The position numbers and the translations under genes are program-made. The notes below the pieces were generated by a model. That model saw only the letters and a program-made list of their open reading frames with translations. It searched no databases and was not told the origin of the DNA. A DNA stretch of 64,000 bases from Chloroflexota bacterium. Lineage in GTDB: Bacteria > Chloroflexota > Anaerolineae > SpSt-313. Within the stretch, counting starts at the first letter, position 1; every line of letters starts with the position of its first letter. The stretch covers positions 186,001 to 250,000 of the forward strand of contig JAKPJZ010000250.1 in assembly GCA_029553955.1 (NCBI GenBank). Direction: 5' to 3'. Below are positions 10,251 through 19,505 of the stretch, piece by piece.

Positions 10251-10353
10251 CCACGGTCCGGCGGCCTACGTCATGAGCAGCGTAGCGAAGCAATCTCCGG
10301 CCATACTCGCAACCACCGCTGGGCGAGCATGGGTCTGGCTACGGGAGGCGCAG

Positions 10354-11178
10354 ATGAGGGTCCTGATTACGGCTGACCTCGAAGGGGCGTCGGGCGTGGT
10401 GGGTCTCGAGCAGGCGGGCGAGGCGTACCAGGCGGCGCGGCGCTGGCTCACCGGCGATATCAACGCGGCCGTCGAAGGGGCCATGGAGGCGGGCGCCACC
10501 TCTTTTGTGGTTCACGACGGCCACCGGCAGGGGCAAGAGACAATCCTGCTCGACGAGCTGCACCCGGCGGCCGAAGTCGTGCGCGGGCGCCCCATCATCC
10601 TCTGCGAAGAGGCCGACCTGGCCCGCGGCTACGACGGCGCCTTCCTGGTCGGCATGCATGCGCGCCCCGGCCAGCCGGCGGTGCTGGGGCACTGCTGCGC
10701 CTGGCCGCTGGTGCGCGAGGTGCGGCTGAACGGCCAACCCGTGGGCGAGGCCGAGCTCGTGGCCACCCTGGTCGGCGCCTACGGCATCCCCACCCTGCTG
10801 GTGACCGGCGACGACCGCGTCTGCCTCGACGTGCAGCGCTGGAGCAGCGGCAAGATCGAGGCGGCGGTCGTCAAGTACGCCCTGTCGCGCTACACGGCCC
10901 GCTGCCTGCCCCTCATCGAGGCCCGCGAGCGCATCCGCATCGCCGCGCGGCAGGCGGTGGAGCGCCTGCCGCAGGCCAGGGCCTTCGTGGCCGCCGCGCC
11001 GGTCGACCTGGAGGTCGAGCTCGATGAGCGCGAGGCCGCACGCCGCGTGGCCTGGATGCCGCAGGTGGCCTACGACGGCGAGCGCACCCTGCACTATGCC
11101 CACGCCGACTATCGCCAGGTCTACCGCGCCTTCCTGGCCATGCTCGCCATCGCCACCTCGCCCTTTGCCGCACCCTAA
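10354..11178 (+). CDS. M55 family D-aminopeptidase (DppA-like)
   Basis: MRVLITADLEGASGVV, VVHDGHRQGQ, VGMHARPG; internal ATG with RBS GGGAGG preferred over long ORF start inside tandem repeat. Confidence 0.85.
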   Translation: MRVLITADLEGASGVVGLEQAGEAYQAARRWLTGDINAAVEGAMEAGATSFVVHDGHRQGQETILLDELHPAAEVVRGRPIILCEEADLARGYDGAFLVGMHARPGQPAVLGHCCAWPLVREVRLNGQPVGEAELVATLVGAYGIPTLLVTGDDRVCLDVQRWSSGKIEAAVVKYALSRYTARCLPLIEARERIRIAARQAVERLPQARAFVAAAPVDLEVELDEREAARRVAWMPQVAYDGERTLHYAHADYRQVYRAFLAMLAIATSPFAAP

Positions 11179-11180
11179 TG

Positions 11181-11262
11181 AGTCTGGGGTATTTGTGGTT
11201 GAGCAGCGCCGGCCTGCCCCGCGGGGCAGGCCGGCGCTGCTCAACCACAAATACCCCAGACT
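11181..11262. repeat. Perfect 82-bp palindrome, no loop, 2 nt after the M55 stop codon
   Basis: AGTCTGGGGTATTTGTGGTTGAGCAGCGCCGGCCTGCCCCG|CGGGG... Confidence 0.95.
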
Positions 11263-11288
11263 CTGGCAGATGCCGGGTGGCAGCGCCT

Positions 11289-11318
11289 TTGACGCCGGGC
11301 ACGCCAAGCGGGTATAAT
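11289..11318 (+). promoter_or_regulatory. Sigma70-like promoter upstream of fdhD
   Basis: TTGACG - 18 bp - TATAAT. Confidence 0.7.
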
Positions 11319-11364
11319 AGGGCCGCTTCATTGGCGGCGATCGTAGCCTGGCGCGGGGGGATGC

Positions 11365-12195
11365 ATGGTACCGGTGGCCCAACGCTCGGTGCGGCTGGTA
11401 TCCAAAAACGGTGTGGCGAGCGCGCAGGTGCTGCTGCCCGGCGAGGTGCCGCTCGCCATCGAGATCGGCCAGCGGCAGGTGGCGGTGCTGATGCGCACGC
11501 CGGGCGACGAGAAGGCGCTGGCGCTCGGCTATTGCCTGAGCGAAGGGCTGATCGCATCGCTCGAAGACGTGCGGGTGCTGCACCACTGCGGCTCGGGCGA
11601 CGACGAGGAGCTGTTGCCGGGCGAGCCTGGCCCCTATGGCGCAGGCAACCGCGTGCGCCTGCAGCTCACGCCCGAGGCCGAGGCCCGCCTGGCGCCCGCC
11701 GCGGCCGCGCGCTGGGTCTTTTCGGGCTGCGGCGGGGTCGACGCGGCGGCCCTCGGCGAGGAGCTGCGCCTGGCGAGCGACGGCGTGCACGTGGCGCCGG
11801 AAACGCTGTTTGCGCTCGTGCCCGCCATGGCCCGCGTGCAGCGCGCCTACCGGGAGGCGGGCGGCATCCACGCAGCGGGCGTGTTCGATGCAGCAGGCCG
11901 GCCCCTGGCCATCTGCGAGGATGTGGGGCGCCACAACGCTGCCGACAAGGCCATCGGCGCGGCGTTGCTCGCAGGCCAACTGCCGGCGGCGGCCATCCTC
12001 GCCGCGACCGGACGCGCCAGCTCCGACATTGTGGCCAAAGCGGCGCGGGCCGGCATCCCCATCGCGGCCTCGTTCTCCTCGTCCACCTCGCTGGGCATCG
12101 AGCTGGCCGAAGCGGCCGGCATCACCCTGGCCGGCTACCTGCGCCGCAACCGCTTCACGCTCTACACCCACCCCCAGCGCATCGCCGGGGCATAG
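11365..12195 (+). CDS. fdhD: FdhD-family formate dehydrogenase accessory sulfurtransferase
   Basis: MRTPGDEKALALGYCLSEGLI, GGIHAAGVFD, EDVGRHNAADKAIG, TGRASSDIVAKAARAGIPIAASFSSSTSLGIELAE. Confidence 0.9.
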   Translation: MVPVAQRSVRLVSKNGVASAQVLLPGEVPLAIEIGQRQVAVLMRTPGDEKALALGYCLSEGLIASLEDVRVLHHCGSGDDEELLPGEPGPYGAGNRVRLQLTPEAEARLAPAAAARWVFSGCGGVDAAALGEELRLASDGVHVAPETLFALVPAMARVQRAYREAGGIHAAGVFDAAGRPLAICEDVGRHNAADKAIGAALLAGQLPAAAILAATGRASSDIVAKAARAGIPIAASFSSSTSLGIELAEAAGITLAGYLRRNRFTLYTHPQRIAGA

Positions 12196-12197
12196 AA

Positions 12198-12342
12198 GGG
12201 ATCCACCGCAGAGGCGCAGAGGCGCAGAGGTCATTTGCTTTCCTCTGCGCCTCTGACTTGAAAATGCGGCTCCGATCCACCGCAGAGGACGCTGAGGAAT
12301 CCCGCATCTCCTCTGCGCTCTCTGCGCCTCTGCGGTGAAATC
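12198..12342. repeat. Inverted repeat of the ACCGCAGAGGCGCAGAGG family
   Basis: GATCCACCGCAGAGGCGCAGAGG ... CTGCGCCTCTGCGGTGAAATC; related copies near 19279-19344, 29462-29530 and 39722-39788. Confidence 0.75.
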
Positions 12343-12709
12343 AGGGGGCGGGCTGCTCTGGCGGGCGCAGGCCCCAATCGTCGAGCGCGCGCGCCATCTC
12401 GTCGATCATCGCCGCCCCATGGCGGTACTGGAAGGGCCACATGCTCTTGGGGTCGAACAGGCCGATGCGGTCGCCATCGACGAGGATGTGGCCCAGGTCG
12501 GGCTGCACGCCGGGCAGGGCGCTGATATTGCCGCTGATGAAAGAGAAGCCGCGTTCGCCCGTCGGCAGGTGCAGGTGAGCCAGCAGATCGGCCACGGTGC
12601 TGCCGGCGGGCAGGCGCACCGCCAGGTTGGCGTAGCTCCCCTGGTCGGCGTCGCCGCCGTAGCGGGCCAGGGCGCCGTACAGCCAGACGTCGACAGTGAT
12701 GTCTCCCAT
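12341..12709 (-). CDS. MoaD/ThiS-like beta-grasp protein lacking C-terminal GG
   Basis: MGDITVDVWLYGALARYGG...LPAGSTVADLLAHLHLP...LVDGDRIGLFDP; start 1 nt from upstream MoaD stop. Confidence 0.65.
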   Translation of the reverse strand: MGDITVDVWLYGALARYGGDADQGSYANLAVRLPAGSTVADLLAHLHLPTGERGFSFISGNISALPGVQPDLGHILVDGDRIGLFDPKSMWPFQYRHGAAMIDEMARALDDWGLRPPEQPAP

Positions 12710-12710
12710 C

Positions 12711-12968
12711 TCAGCCCCCACCGATGGGTGGAAAGACGCCCACCTCATCGCCCGGCGCCAGCGCCCAGTCGAGCGGACGCGTGCGGCCGTTGACAAAGAC
12801 CACCTTGGCCTCGGCCGCCGGCACACCCAACTGCGCCAGCAGATCGACCACCGTCGCCCCCTCGGGCAACTCCACGGCCGTAAACGTCCCCAGCTCGGCC
12901 TGGGGCAGGTAGTGGCGCAGCATGGCGAAGAGCCGGACGTGGATGAGCATCGTCACCTCACGCATCAC
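12711..12968 (-). CDS. MoaD/ThiS-family sulfur carrier protein
   Basis: MLIHVRLFAMLRHYLP...ELPEGATVVDLLAQLGVP...ALAPGDEVGVFPPIGGG with C-terminal diglycine. Confidence 0.85.
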   Translation of the reverse strand: MMREVTMLIHVRLFAMLRHYLPQAELGTFTAVELPEGATVVDLLAQLGVPAAEAKVVFVNGRTRPLDWALAPGDEVGVFPPIGGG

Positions 12969-12985
12969 GTCTCACGCATCACGCC

Positions 12986-14749
12986 CTACAGCTCCCCAAA
13001 GACCGAGTCGAGCGCGCTGTCGGGCACGTCGAAGACCTGGTTGTGTGGCGGCAGCGGCTCGTAGCGCATGAACTCTGGCATGCGGTCCTGCGCCTTGCCG
13101 ATGCCGGCAGCTTCGTTGAAGGCGCGCTCCTTCTTGAGGATTTCGCCGCCGAGCCGGGGCACGTCGTCGCCGGTCCAACTGGTGCCCAGCACGCCGTTCA
13201 CCTCTTCCACCATGCCCTCAAAGCCGCTGGCGATGTCGAGGATGGGGAAGGCGATGAAGAGACAGTGGCCGGTCGAGTCGATAAAGGCGGTGGTGGCCTG
13301 GAAGGCGCGGCTCAGGGCGGCTTTGCCCTCGGGGGTCAGTGCGTCGAGCTTGCCGCTGACGCCCAGGATCTCGGGGGCGATGGTGTAGCCGGCGGTGTGG
13401 TCGGCGCCCATGGTGGTGGTGGCGTAGGTGATGCCGATGCCCTTGACGGCGCGCGGCTCGTAGGCCGGCATGCCCTGGCCCTTGACCTCGGGCACGCGGG
13501 TGACGCCGAGCGCCTTGCCGGCGAGGCCGGTGCCGCCGCCGAGGATGCGGCCCATGGGCGTGCCCCGGCCCATCTCGTGGATCAGGCCGATGGCGCCCTT
13601 GGCGTCGCCAAAGGCGACCACGCCGGCCTGCATGGCCACGCCCAGGGTGGCGCCGGTCTCGATGGTGTCGAGGCCGTAGGCGTTGCACAGGCGCACCATC
13701 TCGGCGATGTCGTCGAGCGAGTCGATGCCAAGGTTGGCGCCCAGCGCCCAGTCCGACTCGTACTCTATGCAGGAGGCGATCTCCGAGCCGTCGGCCGCGT
13801 GCCAGGTGTTGGAGCACTGGATGATGCAGCCGGGGCTGCAGGCGTGGTTGTAGAGTTCCTTGCCCAGGCGCTGCTTGTTGCCCTCAAAGATCGACTCGCC
13901 GGCGATGCGGGCGGCACCTTCGAAGCGGCCGCTGGAAAAGTTGCGCGTGGGCAGGCCGCCAGCCTCGTTGAGGATGTTGATGAGCACGGCGGTGCCGTAA
14001 CTGTTCAGGCCGCCCTGGGGCTTGGTGATGGCGTGCTCACGGATGGCTTCGGCCAGCTTCTTGCGCCCCTGGTCGAACAGGGCCTTGTTGGCGACCTCTA
14101 CCCCTGGGGCGCCGGCATTGTCGCTGACGATGAACTTGAGCCCCTTGCTGGCCATGACCGCGCCCAGCCCGCCGCGGCCCGAGTAGCGCGTGGGGGCGTC
14201 TTTGCGGTCGTTGAAGGCGATGCCCGCGTTGCCGTAGCCATGCTCGGCAGCCAGGCCGCAGGCCGCCACGGCCACCTTGGCGCCAAAGCGCTTGTAGACC
14301 TCGGGGAAGACCTGGTAGAGGTCGCGGCCGGCATACTCGTCGGCGGGGAAGAACTCGACCTTGGGCCGGGCGGCGGGCACGTCCCAGGTGAGGTAGGCCA
14401 GCCAGTAGTGGCCCTGCTCTGCAGGCTGCCCCTCCACCACCAACGCCTTGATGCGCATGGCGGCCAGGTGCTGCGCCCACGAAGTGCCTGCGTTCGACTC
14501 TTTGATGCCGCCCGTCAGTGGCGACTTGGCGCCGGCCGAGATGCGGGCCGAGGAGGGGGCGGTGGTGCCGGTGACGATGCCCGGGGCGAAGACGAGCTTG
14601 TTGTTGGGGCCGAGTGGGTGGCACTGGGGGTCGACCTCATCATAGACGAGCGTCGACGTCATGCCGCGGCCGCCGAGGCGCGTGTAGGCCGCCGGGGCCT
14701 CCTCGAGGCGGTAGGTGCGGTCGGCCATGTTCAGTCGCAGGATCCACAT
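12986..14749 (-). CDS. Aldehyde:ferredoxin oxidoreductase (tungsten AOR family)
   Basis: GGRGMTSTLVYDEVDP, SSARISAGAKSPLTGGIKESNAG, CSPGCIIQC cluster ligands, GHCLFIAFP. Confidence 0.92.
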   Translation of the reverse strand: MWILRLNMADRTYRLEEAPAAYTRLGGRGMTSTLVYDEVDPQCHPLGPNNKLVFAPGIVTGTTAPSSARISAGAKSPLTGGIKESNAGTSWAQHLAAMRIKALVVEGQPAEQGHYWLAYLTWDVPAARPKVEFFPADEYAGRDLYQVFPEVYKRFGAKVAVAACGLAAEHGYGNAGIAFNDRKDAPTRYSGRGGLGAVMASKGLKFIVSDNAGAPGVEVANKALFDQGRKKLAEAIREHAITKPQGGLNSYGTAVLINILNEAGGLPTRNFSSGRFEGAARIAGESIFEGNKQRLGKELYNHACSPGCIIQCSNTWHAADGSEIASCIEYESDWALGANLGIDSLDDIAEMVRLCNAYGLDTIETGATLGVAMQAGVVAFGDAKGAIGLIHEMGRGTPMGRILGGGTGLAGKALGVTRVPEVKGQGMPAYEPRAVKGIGITYATTTMGADHTAGYTIAPEILGVSGKLDALTPEGKAALSRAFQATTAFIDSTGHCLFIAFPILDIASGFEGMVEEVNGVLGTSWTGDDVPRLGGEILKKERAFNEAAGIGKAQDRMPEFMRYEPLPPHNQVFDVPDSALDSVFGEL

Positions 14750-14997
14750 AGTCCACCTCCATGTGCTGCGTTGGGCACAGCCTCTGCCCAAGAGGGTGTG
14801 GGATATGCCGACTGAAAAAAACGGGAGGCAGCGCCGCCCACGCGGGACCGGCACTGCCTCCTTTGCCAACACGGCAGGCGCCGCGATTGCTCGCTGCACC
14901 CTCATAGTGGGCTGTGGCCCACTAACCGCCCAGTCTTCCCGGTAGGAAGGGGAGGGTCGGAGGAAGTTCGCCCTTTTTGCCCTGTTGTTCTGCAGGT

Positions 14998-15026
14998 ATT
15001 ATACACTGTTTTTGCGTATTGCGCAA
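14998..15026 (-). promoter_or_regulatory. Candidate promoter for AOR operon
   Basis: Minus strand TTGCGC - 17 bp - TATAAT. Confidence 0.4.
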
Positions 15027-15062
15027 TGGCCTGGCGAGGGCGTGATTGCGGCCAGGCGCAAC

Positions 15063-15091
15063 TTGAACTGGCCCGCCTCTCTGACTATAAT
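15063..15091 (+). promoter_or_regulatory. Sigma70-like promoter for moaA
   Basis: TTGAAC - 17 bp - TATAAT. Confidence 0.65.
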
Positions 15092-15152
15092 GGGAGCATG
15101 CGGCCCTTTCCCGCCTCGGCGCAGCGCCGGGGCCACACGATTCAGGTAGCCC

Positions 15153-16139
15153 ATGCCATATCTCGACTCCTTCAATCGCCCCATCGAATACCTGCGCATC
15201 TCGGTCACCGACCGCTGCAACCTGCGCTGTGTCTATTGCATGCCCGAGGAGGGCGTGGCGCCGCTGGGCCACGAGGCGGTGCTGCGCTATGAGGAGATTG
15301 CGCGCCTGGCGCGGCTGGTGGTGGGCCTGGGGGTCAGCAAGCTGCGGCTGACCGGCGGCGAGCCGCTGGCGCGCAAGGGTGTGGAGCAGCTCGTGGCCAT
15401 GCTGGCCGGCATCCCCGGCGTGCGCGACCTGGCGATGACCACGAACGGCACCCTGCTCGCCGGCCAGGCCGACGCGCTGGCACGGGCCGGGCTCAGGCGC
15501 GTCAACGTCAGCCTCGATACGCTGCGCGCCGAGCGCTATCACGCCATGACACGACGCGGGCAACTGGCCGACGTGCTGGCGGGCCTGGCGGCGGCCGGGC
15601 ATGCGGGCCTCGCGCCGGTCAAGATCAATATGGTGGTGGTGCGCGGGCTGAACGACGACGAGGTCGTCGATTTCGCCCGCAAGACGGTGCGCGACGGCTG
15701 GCACGTACGCTTCATCGAGGTCATGCCCCTGGGGGCCGGCCAAGCCGGCGCGCAGGCCGGCTTCGTGCCGACGGCAGAAACGCGCGCGCAGATCGAGGCG
15801 GCGTTCGGCCCGCTCACCGCGGTCGACGGCAGCGGCGCGGGGCCGGCGCGCTACTACCGCATCGCAGGCGCATCGGGGTCCATCGGCTTTATCAGCCCGC
15901 TCAGCGAGCACTTTTGCTTTGGTTGCAACCGCTTGCGCCTCACCGCCGACGGCCAGCTCATGCCCTGCTTGATGTCGGAGCGGGCCATCGACCTGCGCTC
16001 GCTCCTGCGCCGCGGCGCGAACGACGACGAGCTGCAGAGCGCCGTGCGGGCGGCCATCGCGGCCAAGCCCGCCGGCCATCACATGGACGCGGGGCCGCGG
16101 GGGCCAGGCGCAAGGCCGATGTCGAGGATTGGCGGATGA
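15153..16139 (+). CDS. moaA: GTP 3',8-cyclase MoaA
   Basis: Radical SAM CNLRCVYC, RLTGGEPL, FCFGCNRLRLTADGQLMPCL, C-terminal GG. Confidence 0.95.
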   Translation: MPYLDSFNRPIEYLRISVTDRCNLRCVYCMPEEGVAPLGHEAVLRYEEIARLARLVVGLGVSKLRLTGGEPLARKGVEQLVAMLAGIPGVRDLAMTTNGTLLAGQADALARAGLRRVNVSLDTLRAERYHAMTRRGQLADVLAGLAAAGHAGLAPVKINMVVVRGLNDDEVVDFARKTVRDGWHVRFIEVMPLGAGQAGAQAGFVPTAETRAQIEAAFGPLTAVDGSGAGPARYYRIAGASGSIGFISPLSEHFCFGCNRLRLTADGQLMPCLMSERAIDLRSLLRRGANDDELQSAVRAAIAAKPAGHHMDAGPRGPGARPMSRIGG

Positions 16140-16188
16140 GACGTAATTCGTAAGTTCCTACTCAGCCCGTCATTGCAGGCACGAACCT

Positions 16189-16302
16189 TGAACCGCGAAG
16201 GACGCCAAGAACGCGAAGGAGACGCCAAGGGGAACTAGCGAATCCTGACTGTGAACCTTGGCGCCCCCTTCGCGCCCTTGGCGTTCTTCGCGGTTCAGAA
16301 GA
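16189..16302. repeat. Large imperfect hairpin built from CGCGAAGGACGCCAAG units
   Basis: GAACCGCGAAGGACGCCAAGAACGCGAAGG ... CCTTGGCGTTCTTCGCGGTTC. Confidence 0.75.
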
Positions 16303-16338
16303 CATAGCATGGCCGACTGAGCAGTCACATTCGTAAAA

Positions 16339-16449
16339 CGCAAAACGTAATGCGTAATGTTTGATGCGTGATGTCGCGGGCCTTGCCCGTTTGGCCTGAT
16401 GGAGGGAACGGAACGCTCAATGCAGAGTTCTTACGCATTACGTTTTGCG
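16339..16449. repeat. Inverted repeat in MOSC gene leader
   Basis: CGCAAAACGTAATGCGTAA (16339-16357) perfectly inverted at 16431-16449. Confidence 0.85.
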
Positions 16450-16473
16450 CATTACGTACAAGGAGACATACTC

Positions 16474-16947
16474 ATGTCACAGCGTGGCACCGTCCTCGCC
16501 GTGTGCACCAGCGAGCGCAAGGGCACGCCCAAGCGCGATGTGGGGCGCGGCGAGCTGCGGGTTGATTGGGGCCTGGTGGGCGATGCCCATGCGGCCAACT
16601 GGCACCGCCAGGTGAGCCTGCTCGCCTGGGAGTCGATCGAAAAGATGCGCGCCAAGGGGCTGAATGTGCGCGCCGGCAGCTTTGCCGAGAACATTACCAC
16701 GCAGGGCCTGGAGCTCTACACCCTACCGGTGGGCACGCGGCTGCGCATCGGTTCGGCGTTGGCCGAGGTGACGCAGATCGGCAAGGTCTGCCACGATCGC
16801 TGCGCCATCTACTATGCCGCGGGCGACTGCGTCATGCCGCGCGAGGGCATCTTTGTCAAGGTGCTCGAGCCGGGCGAGGTCAAGGTCGGCGATGCCGTGG
16901 AGGCGCTGGGCGACCAAACGGCCGCCGGCTACTCACCCAGGGTGTAG
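16474..16947 (+). CDS. MOSC domain-containing protein
   Basis: GTVLAVCTSERKGTPKRDVG...LVGDAHAANWHRQVSLLAWESI...GSFAENITTQGL...TQIGKVCHDRCAIYYAAGDC. Confidence 0.88.
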   Translation: MSQRGTVLAVCTSERKGTPKRDVGRGELRVDWGLVGDAHAANWHRQVSLLAWESIEKMRAKGLNVRAGSFAENITTQGLELYTLPVGTRLRIGSALAEVTQIGKVCHDRCAIYYAAGDCVMPREGIFVKVLEPGEVKVGDAVEALGDQTAAGYSPRV

Positions 16948-17645
16948 CCCACGCCGCGCACATTGAGCACAAGGCGAGGGCGGGCGGGGTCGGGCTCGAT
17001 CTTGCGGCGCAACTGGTGCACGTACCACTTGATGATCTCGCGCGCCTCGTAGCGGCTATCGGGATCATAGTCGCGCACGATGCGCACGAGCTCTTCGGCC
17101 GAGAGGACACGTCCGGCGTTCTGCATCAGATGCACGAGCAGCTTGAACTCTTGCGGGCCGAGGTCCACAGGCACGCCATCGCGTGTGACCAGGTGCTTTG
17201 GCAGATCGACCAGCAGCGGGCCGTGCTGCAGCGTCCGTTGCTCGGGCACGCGCTCGGGGCGGGCCAGCGCGCGGCGCCGCTCGATGGCCTCGCCGATCAC
17301 CTGGCGCAGCTCGGCCGGCTCGACCGGCTTGAGCAGATAGCCGTCGACCCCTTCGCGGATGGCCTCCAACGCCGAATCGAGCGTGCCATGGGCGGTGAGG
17401 ATGACAACCGCCGTTTGCGGCCAGCGCCAGCGCACGGTGCCGAGCAGCCGCAGGCCGTCGACGCGGCCGCCCAGCCGCAGGTCGAGGAGCGCCAGGTCAA
17501 AACGCGTGTCGCGCAAGATGTCGAGCGCCTCTTCCCCACTCGATGCCGTGGTGACCTTGAAGCCCGAGCGGGCCAGCGTCTCCTGCAGGAAGAAGCGCAC
17601 GTTGCGCTCGTCGTCGACGACCAGAGCGAGCAAGTCCTCAGCCAT
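16929..17645 (-). CDS. Response regulator, OmpR-type winged helix output
   Basis: ALVVDDERNVRFFLQETL, LALLDLRLGG, ILTAHGT, LKPVEP; C-terminal YVHQLRRKIEPDP...VRGVGYTLGE. Confidence 0.9.
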   Translation of the reverse strand: MAEDLLALVVDDERNVRFFLQETLARSGFKVTTASSGEEALDILRDTRFDLALLDLRLGGRVDGLRLLGTVRWRWPQTAVVILTAHGTLDSALEAIREGVDGYLLKPVEPAELRQVIGEAIERRRALARPERVPEQRTLQHGPLLVDLPKHLVTRDGVPVDLGPQEFKLLVHLMQNAGRVLSAEELVRIVRDYDPDSRYEAREIIKWYVHQLRRKIEPDPARPRLVLNVRGVGYTLGE

Positions 17646-17784
17646 GTGCCGGTCTCCGGGTAAAGCGCCGGGCGAGGGGCGCCGGCAAGCGGTCCCACCT
17701 GGCCTCCGTGCGGCAGCAGGCATGTCCATTCTAAGCGCTGGCGCCCACGGCGTCAACTGCCCCTCCCCGCATGTCTGTTCGGAC

Positions 17785-17881
17785 TGTCATTGCGAGTACC
17801 CCGGGGTCTCCGAACCCTGTGACCAGCACAGAACCTCGGCCTGTCATTGCTTCGTCGGCTGCGGCCTCCTCGCAATGACAG
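17785..17881 (+). repeat. GTCATTGCGAG... interspersed element, copy 1
   Basis: About 97 bp, collinear with 38965-39060, ends GTCATTGCGAG/CTCGCAATGAC. Confidence 0.85.
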
Positions 17882-18048
17882 GCCGAACACGTTCCGCTCC
17901 GCGGGGCCAACGGGTTGCCAACCAATGCCAACCTTTGCCCACTCTGCATGCAACGAAGGCCAGCGGTAGGCACGCATCCTCTGTGCCATAATGGAGGGGA
18001 GCCAGGTGACTACCTCTGGCAGGATCGACGAGCTAGAGAGGAGGCAGG

Positions 18049-19230
18049 ATGATGGGCGCAGGCGTGCGCGTCGGCCGGGTGTTGGGCATCGAAGTTCGTG
18101 TCGATTGGAGCTGGTTTCTCATCTTCTTCCTGATTGTGTGGAATCTGTCGTCGACATTCGCTGCGCTACAGGGGAGCTGGAGCGCCCCGTTGCGCTGGGG
18201 AGTAGCCACCCTGGCTGCCCTGGTGTTCTTCGCTTCGGTGCTGGCCCACGAGCTGGCCCATTCCCTGGTGGCTCGTTCGCGCGGCATCCCGGTGCGCAGC
18301 ATCACGCTGTTCTTGTTCGGAGGAGTCTCGAACATCCAGCGCGAGCCGACCTCGCCGGGGGCCGAGTTCCTCATGGCTATCGTGGGGCCTTTGAGCAGCC
18401 TGGTTCTGGGGGCCATCCTGCTATGGCTGGGAAGCATAGCCGCTGGGCCGGCGGGCGTGCCGGCGCTGGACCCGGGGCAGGCCCTCATCCAGCTTGGCCC
18501 GCTGGCCATGCTGCTTTCGTGGGTGGGGGGCGTCAACCTGACCCTCGGCATCTTTAACCTGCTGCCCGGCTTTCCGCTGGATGGTGGCCGCGTCTTGCGC
18601 TCGCTGCTCTGGGCGCTGTCGGGCAACCTGCGCCGCGCGACCCGCTGGGCCTCGTGGGTGGGCCAGGGCATCGCCTGGTTGATGATCGTCGGCGGTATCG
18701 CCATGGCCTTTGGCGCCCAGGTTCCCTTCTTCGGCAGCGGCCTCGGGAGCGGACTCTGGTTGATCTTTATCGGATGGTTCCTCAATGGCGCGAGCGAACA
18801 GAGCTACCGCCAAGTCGTGGTGCAGGATGTGCTCGCCGGTGTGTCGGTAAGCCGCCTGATGCGCAGCACCGTGCCGACCTGCGACCCGGGTTGCACGGTC
18901 AGCCAACTGGTGCACGAACACGTCATGGGTTCCGACGACCAGGCGTTCCCTGTCATGATGGGCGGCGAGTTGATTGGCCTGGTGACCCTCGACGACGTGC
19001 GCAAGGTGCCCCGCAGCGATTGGGATGTGGTCACCGTCGCCGATATCATGACCCCCGCGGACAGGCTGGTCACGGTCTCGCCTGACGACGAAGCGGCCGA
19101 GGCCCTGAACAAGCTGGCGCAGCACGACATTCGCCAGCTCCCGGTCCTCAGCGGCGGGCGGTTGGCCGGCCTGTTCCGGCGCCACGACATCGTCAAGTGG
19201 CTGCAGTGGCAGTCGACGCAGCACTCATGA
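18049..19230 (+). CDS. Site-2 protease-like M50 metalloprotease with C-terminal CBS domains
   Basis: HELAHSLVARSRG; LPGFPLDGGRVLRSLLW; two CBS-like segments. Confidence 0.9.
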   Translation: MMGAGVRVGRVLGIEVRVDWSWFLIFFLIVWNLSSTFAALQGSWSAPLRWGVATLAALVFFASVLAHELAHSLVARSRGIPVRSITLFLFGGVSNIQREPTSPGAEFLMAIVGPLSSLVLGAILLWLGSIAAGPAGVPALDPGQALIQLGPLAMLLSWVGGVNLTLGIFNLLPGFPLDGGRVLRSLLWALSGNLRRATRWASWVGQGIAWLMIVGGIAMAFGAQVPFFGSGLGSGLWLIFIGWFLNGASEQSYRQVVVQDVLAGVSVSRLMRSTVPTCDPGCTVSQLVHEHVMGSDDQAFPVMMGGELIGLVTLDDVRKVPRSDWDVVTVADIMTPADRLVTVSPDDEAAEALNKLAQHDIRQLPVLSGGRLAGLFRRHDIVKWLQWQSTQHS

Positions 19231-19395
19231 TCGAAACGATCTGGCTCCTCGCGAAGCTTTGCGTCAGACCGACCAGGACATCCACCGCAGAGACGCAGAG
19301 GTCCTTCTGATCCTCTCCGCGTCCTCTGCGCCTCTGCGGTGAGATCTTGCCTCAATCGTTGAGAATCTGACTTGAAAACGGCGCCGACGCGCCCG

Positions 19396-19438
19396 CAGCC
19401 CAGCCCCCCTTGGCCGCCGCAGGCGGCTTCGCGGGCGT
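19396..19438 (+). repeat. Modular element core copy 2
   Basis: CAGCCCAGCCCCCCTTGGCCGCCGCAGGCGGCTTCGCGGGCGT. Confidence 0.8.
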
Positions 19439-19505
19439 TTTCATCGTTTGTGGCGCCCCTGGGGGCATGGTGTCTGATCTGTGAAGATGTCTAGAGGGAA
19501 TCGAG

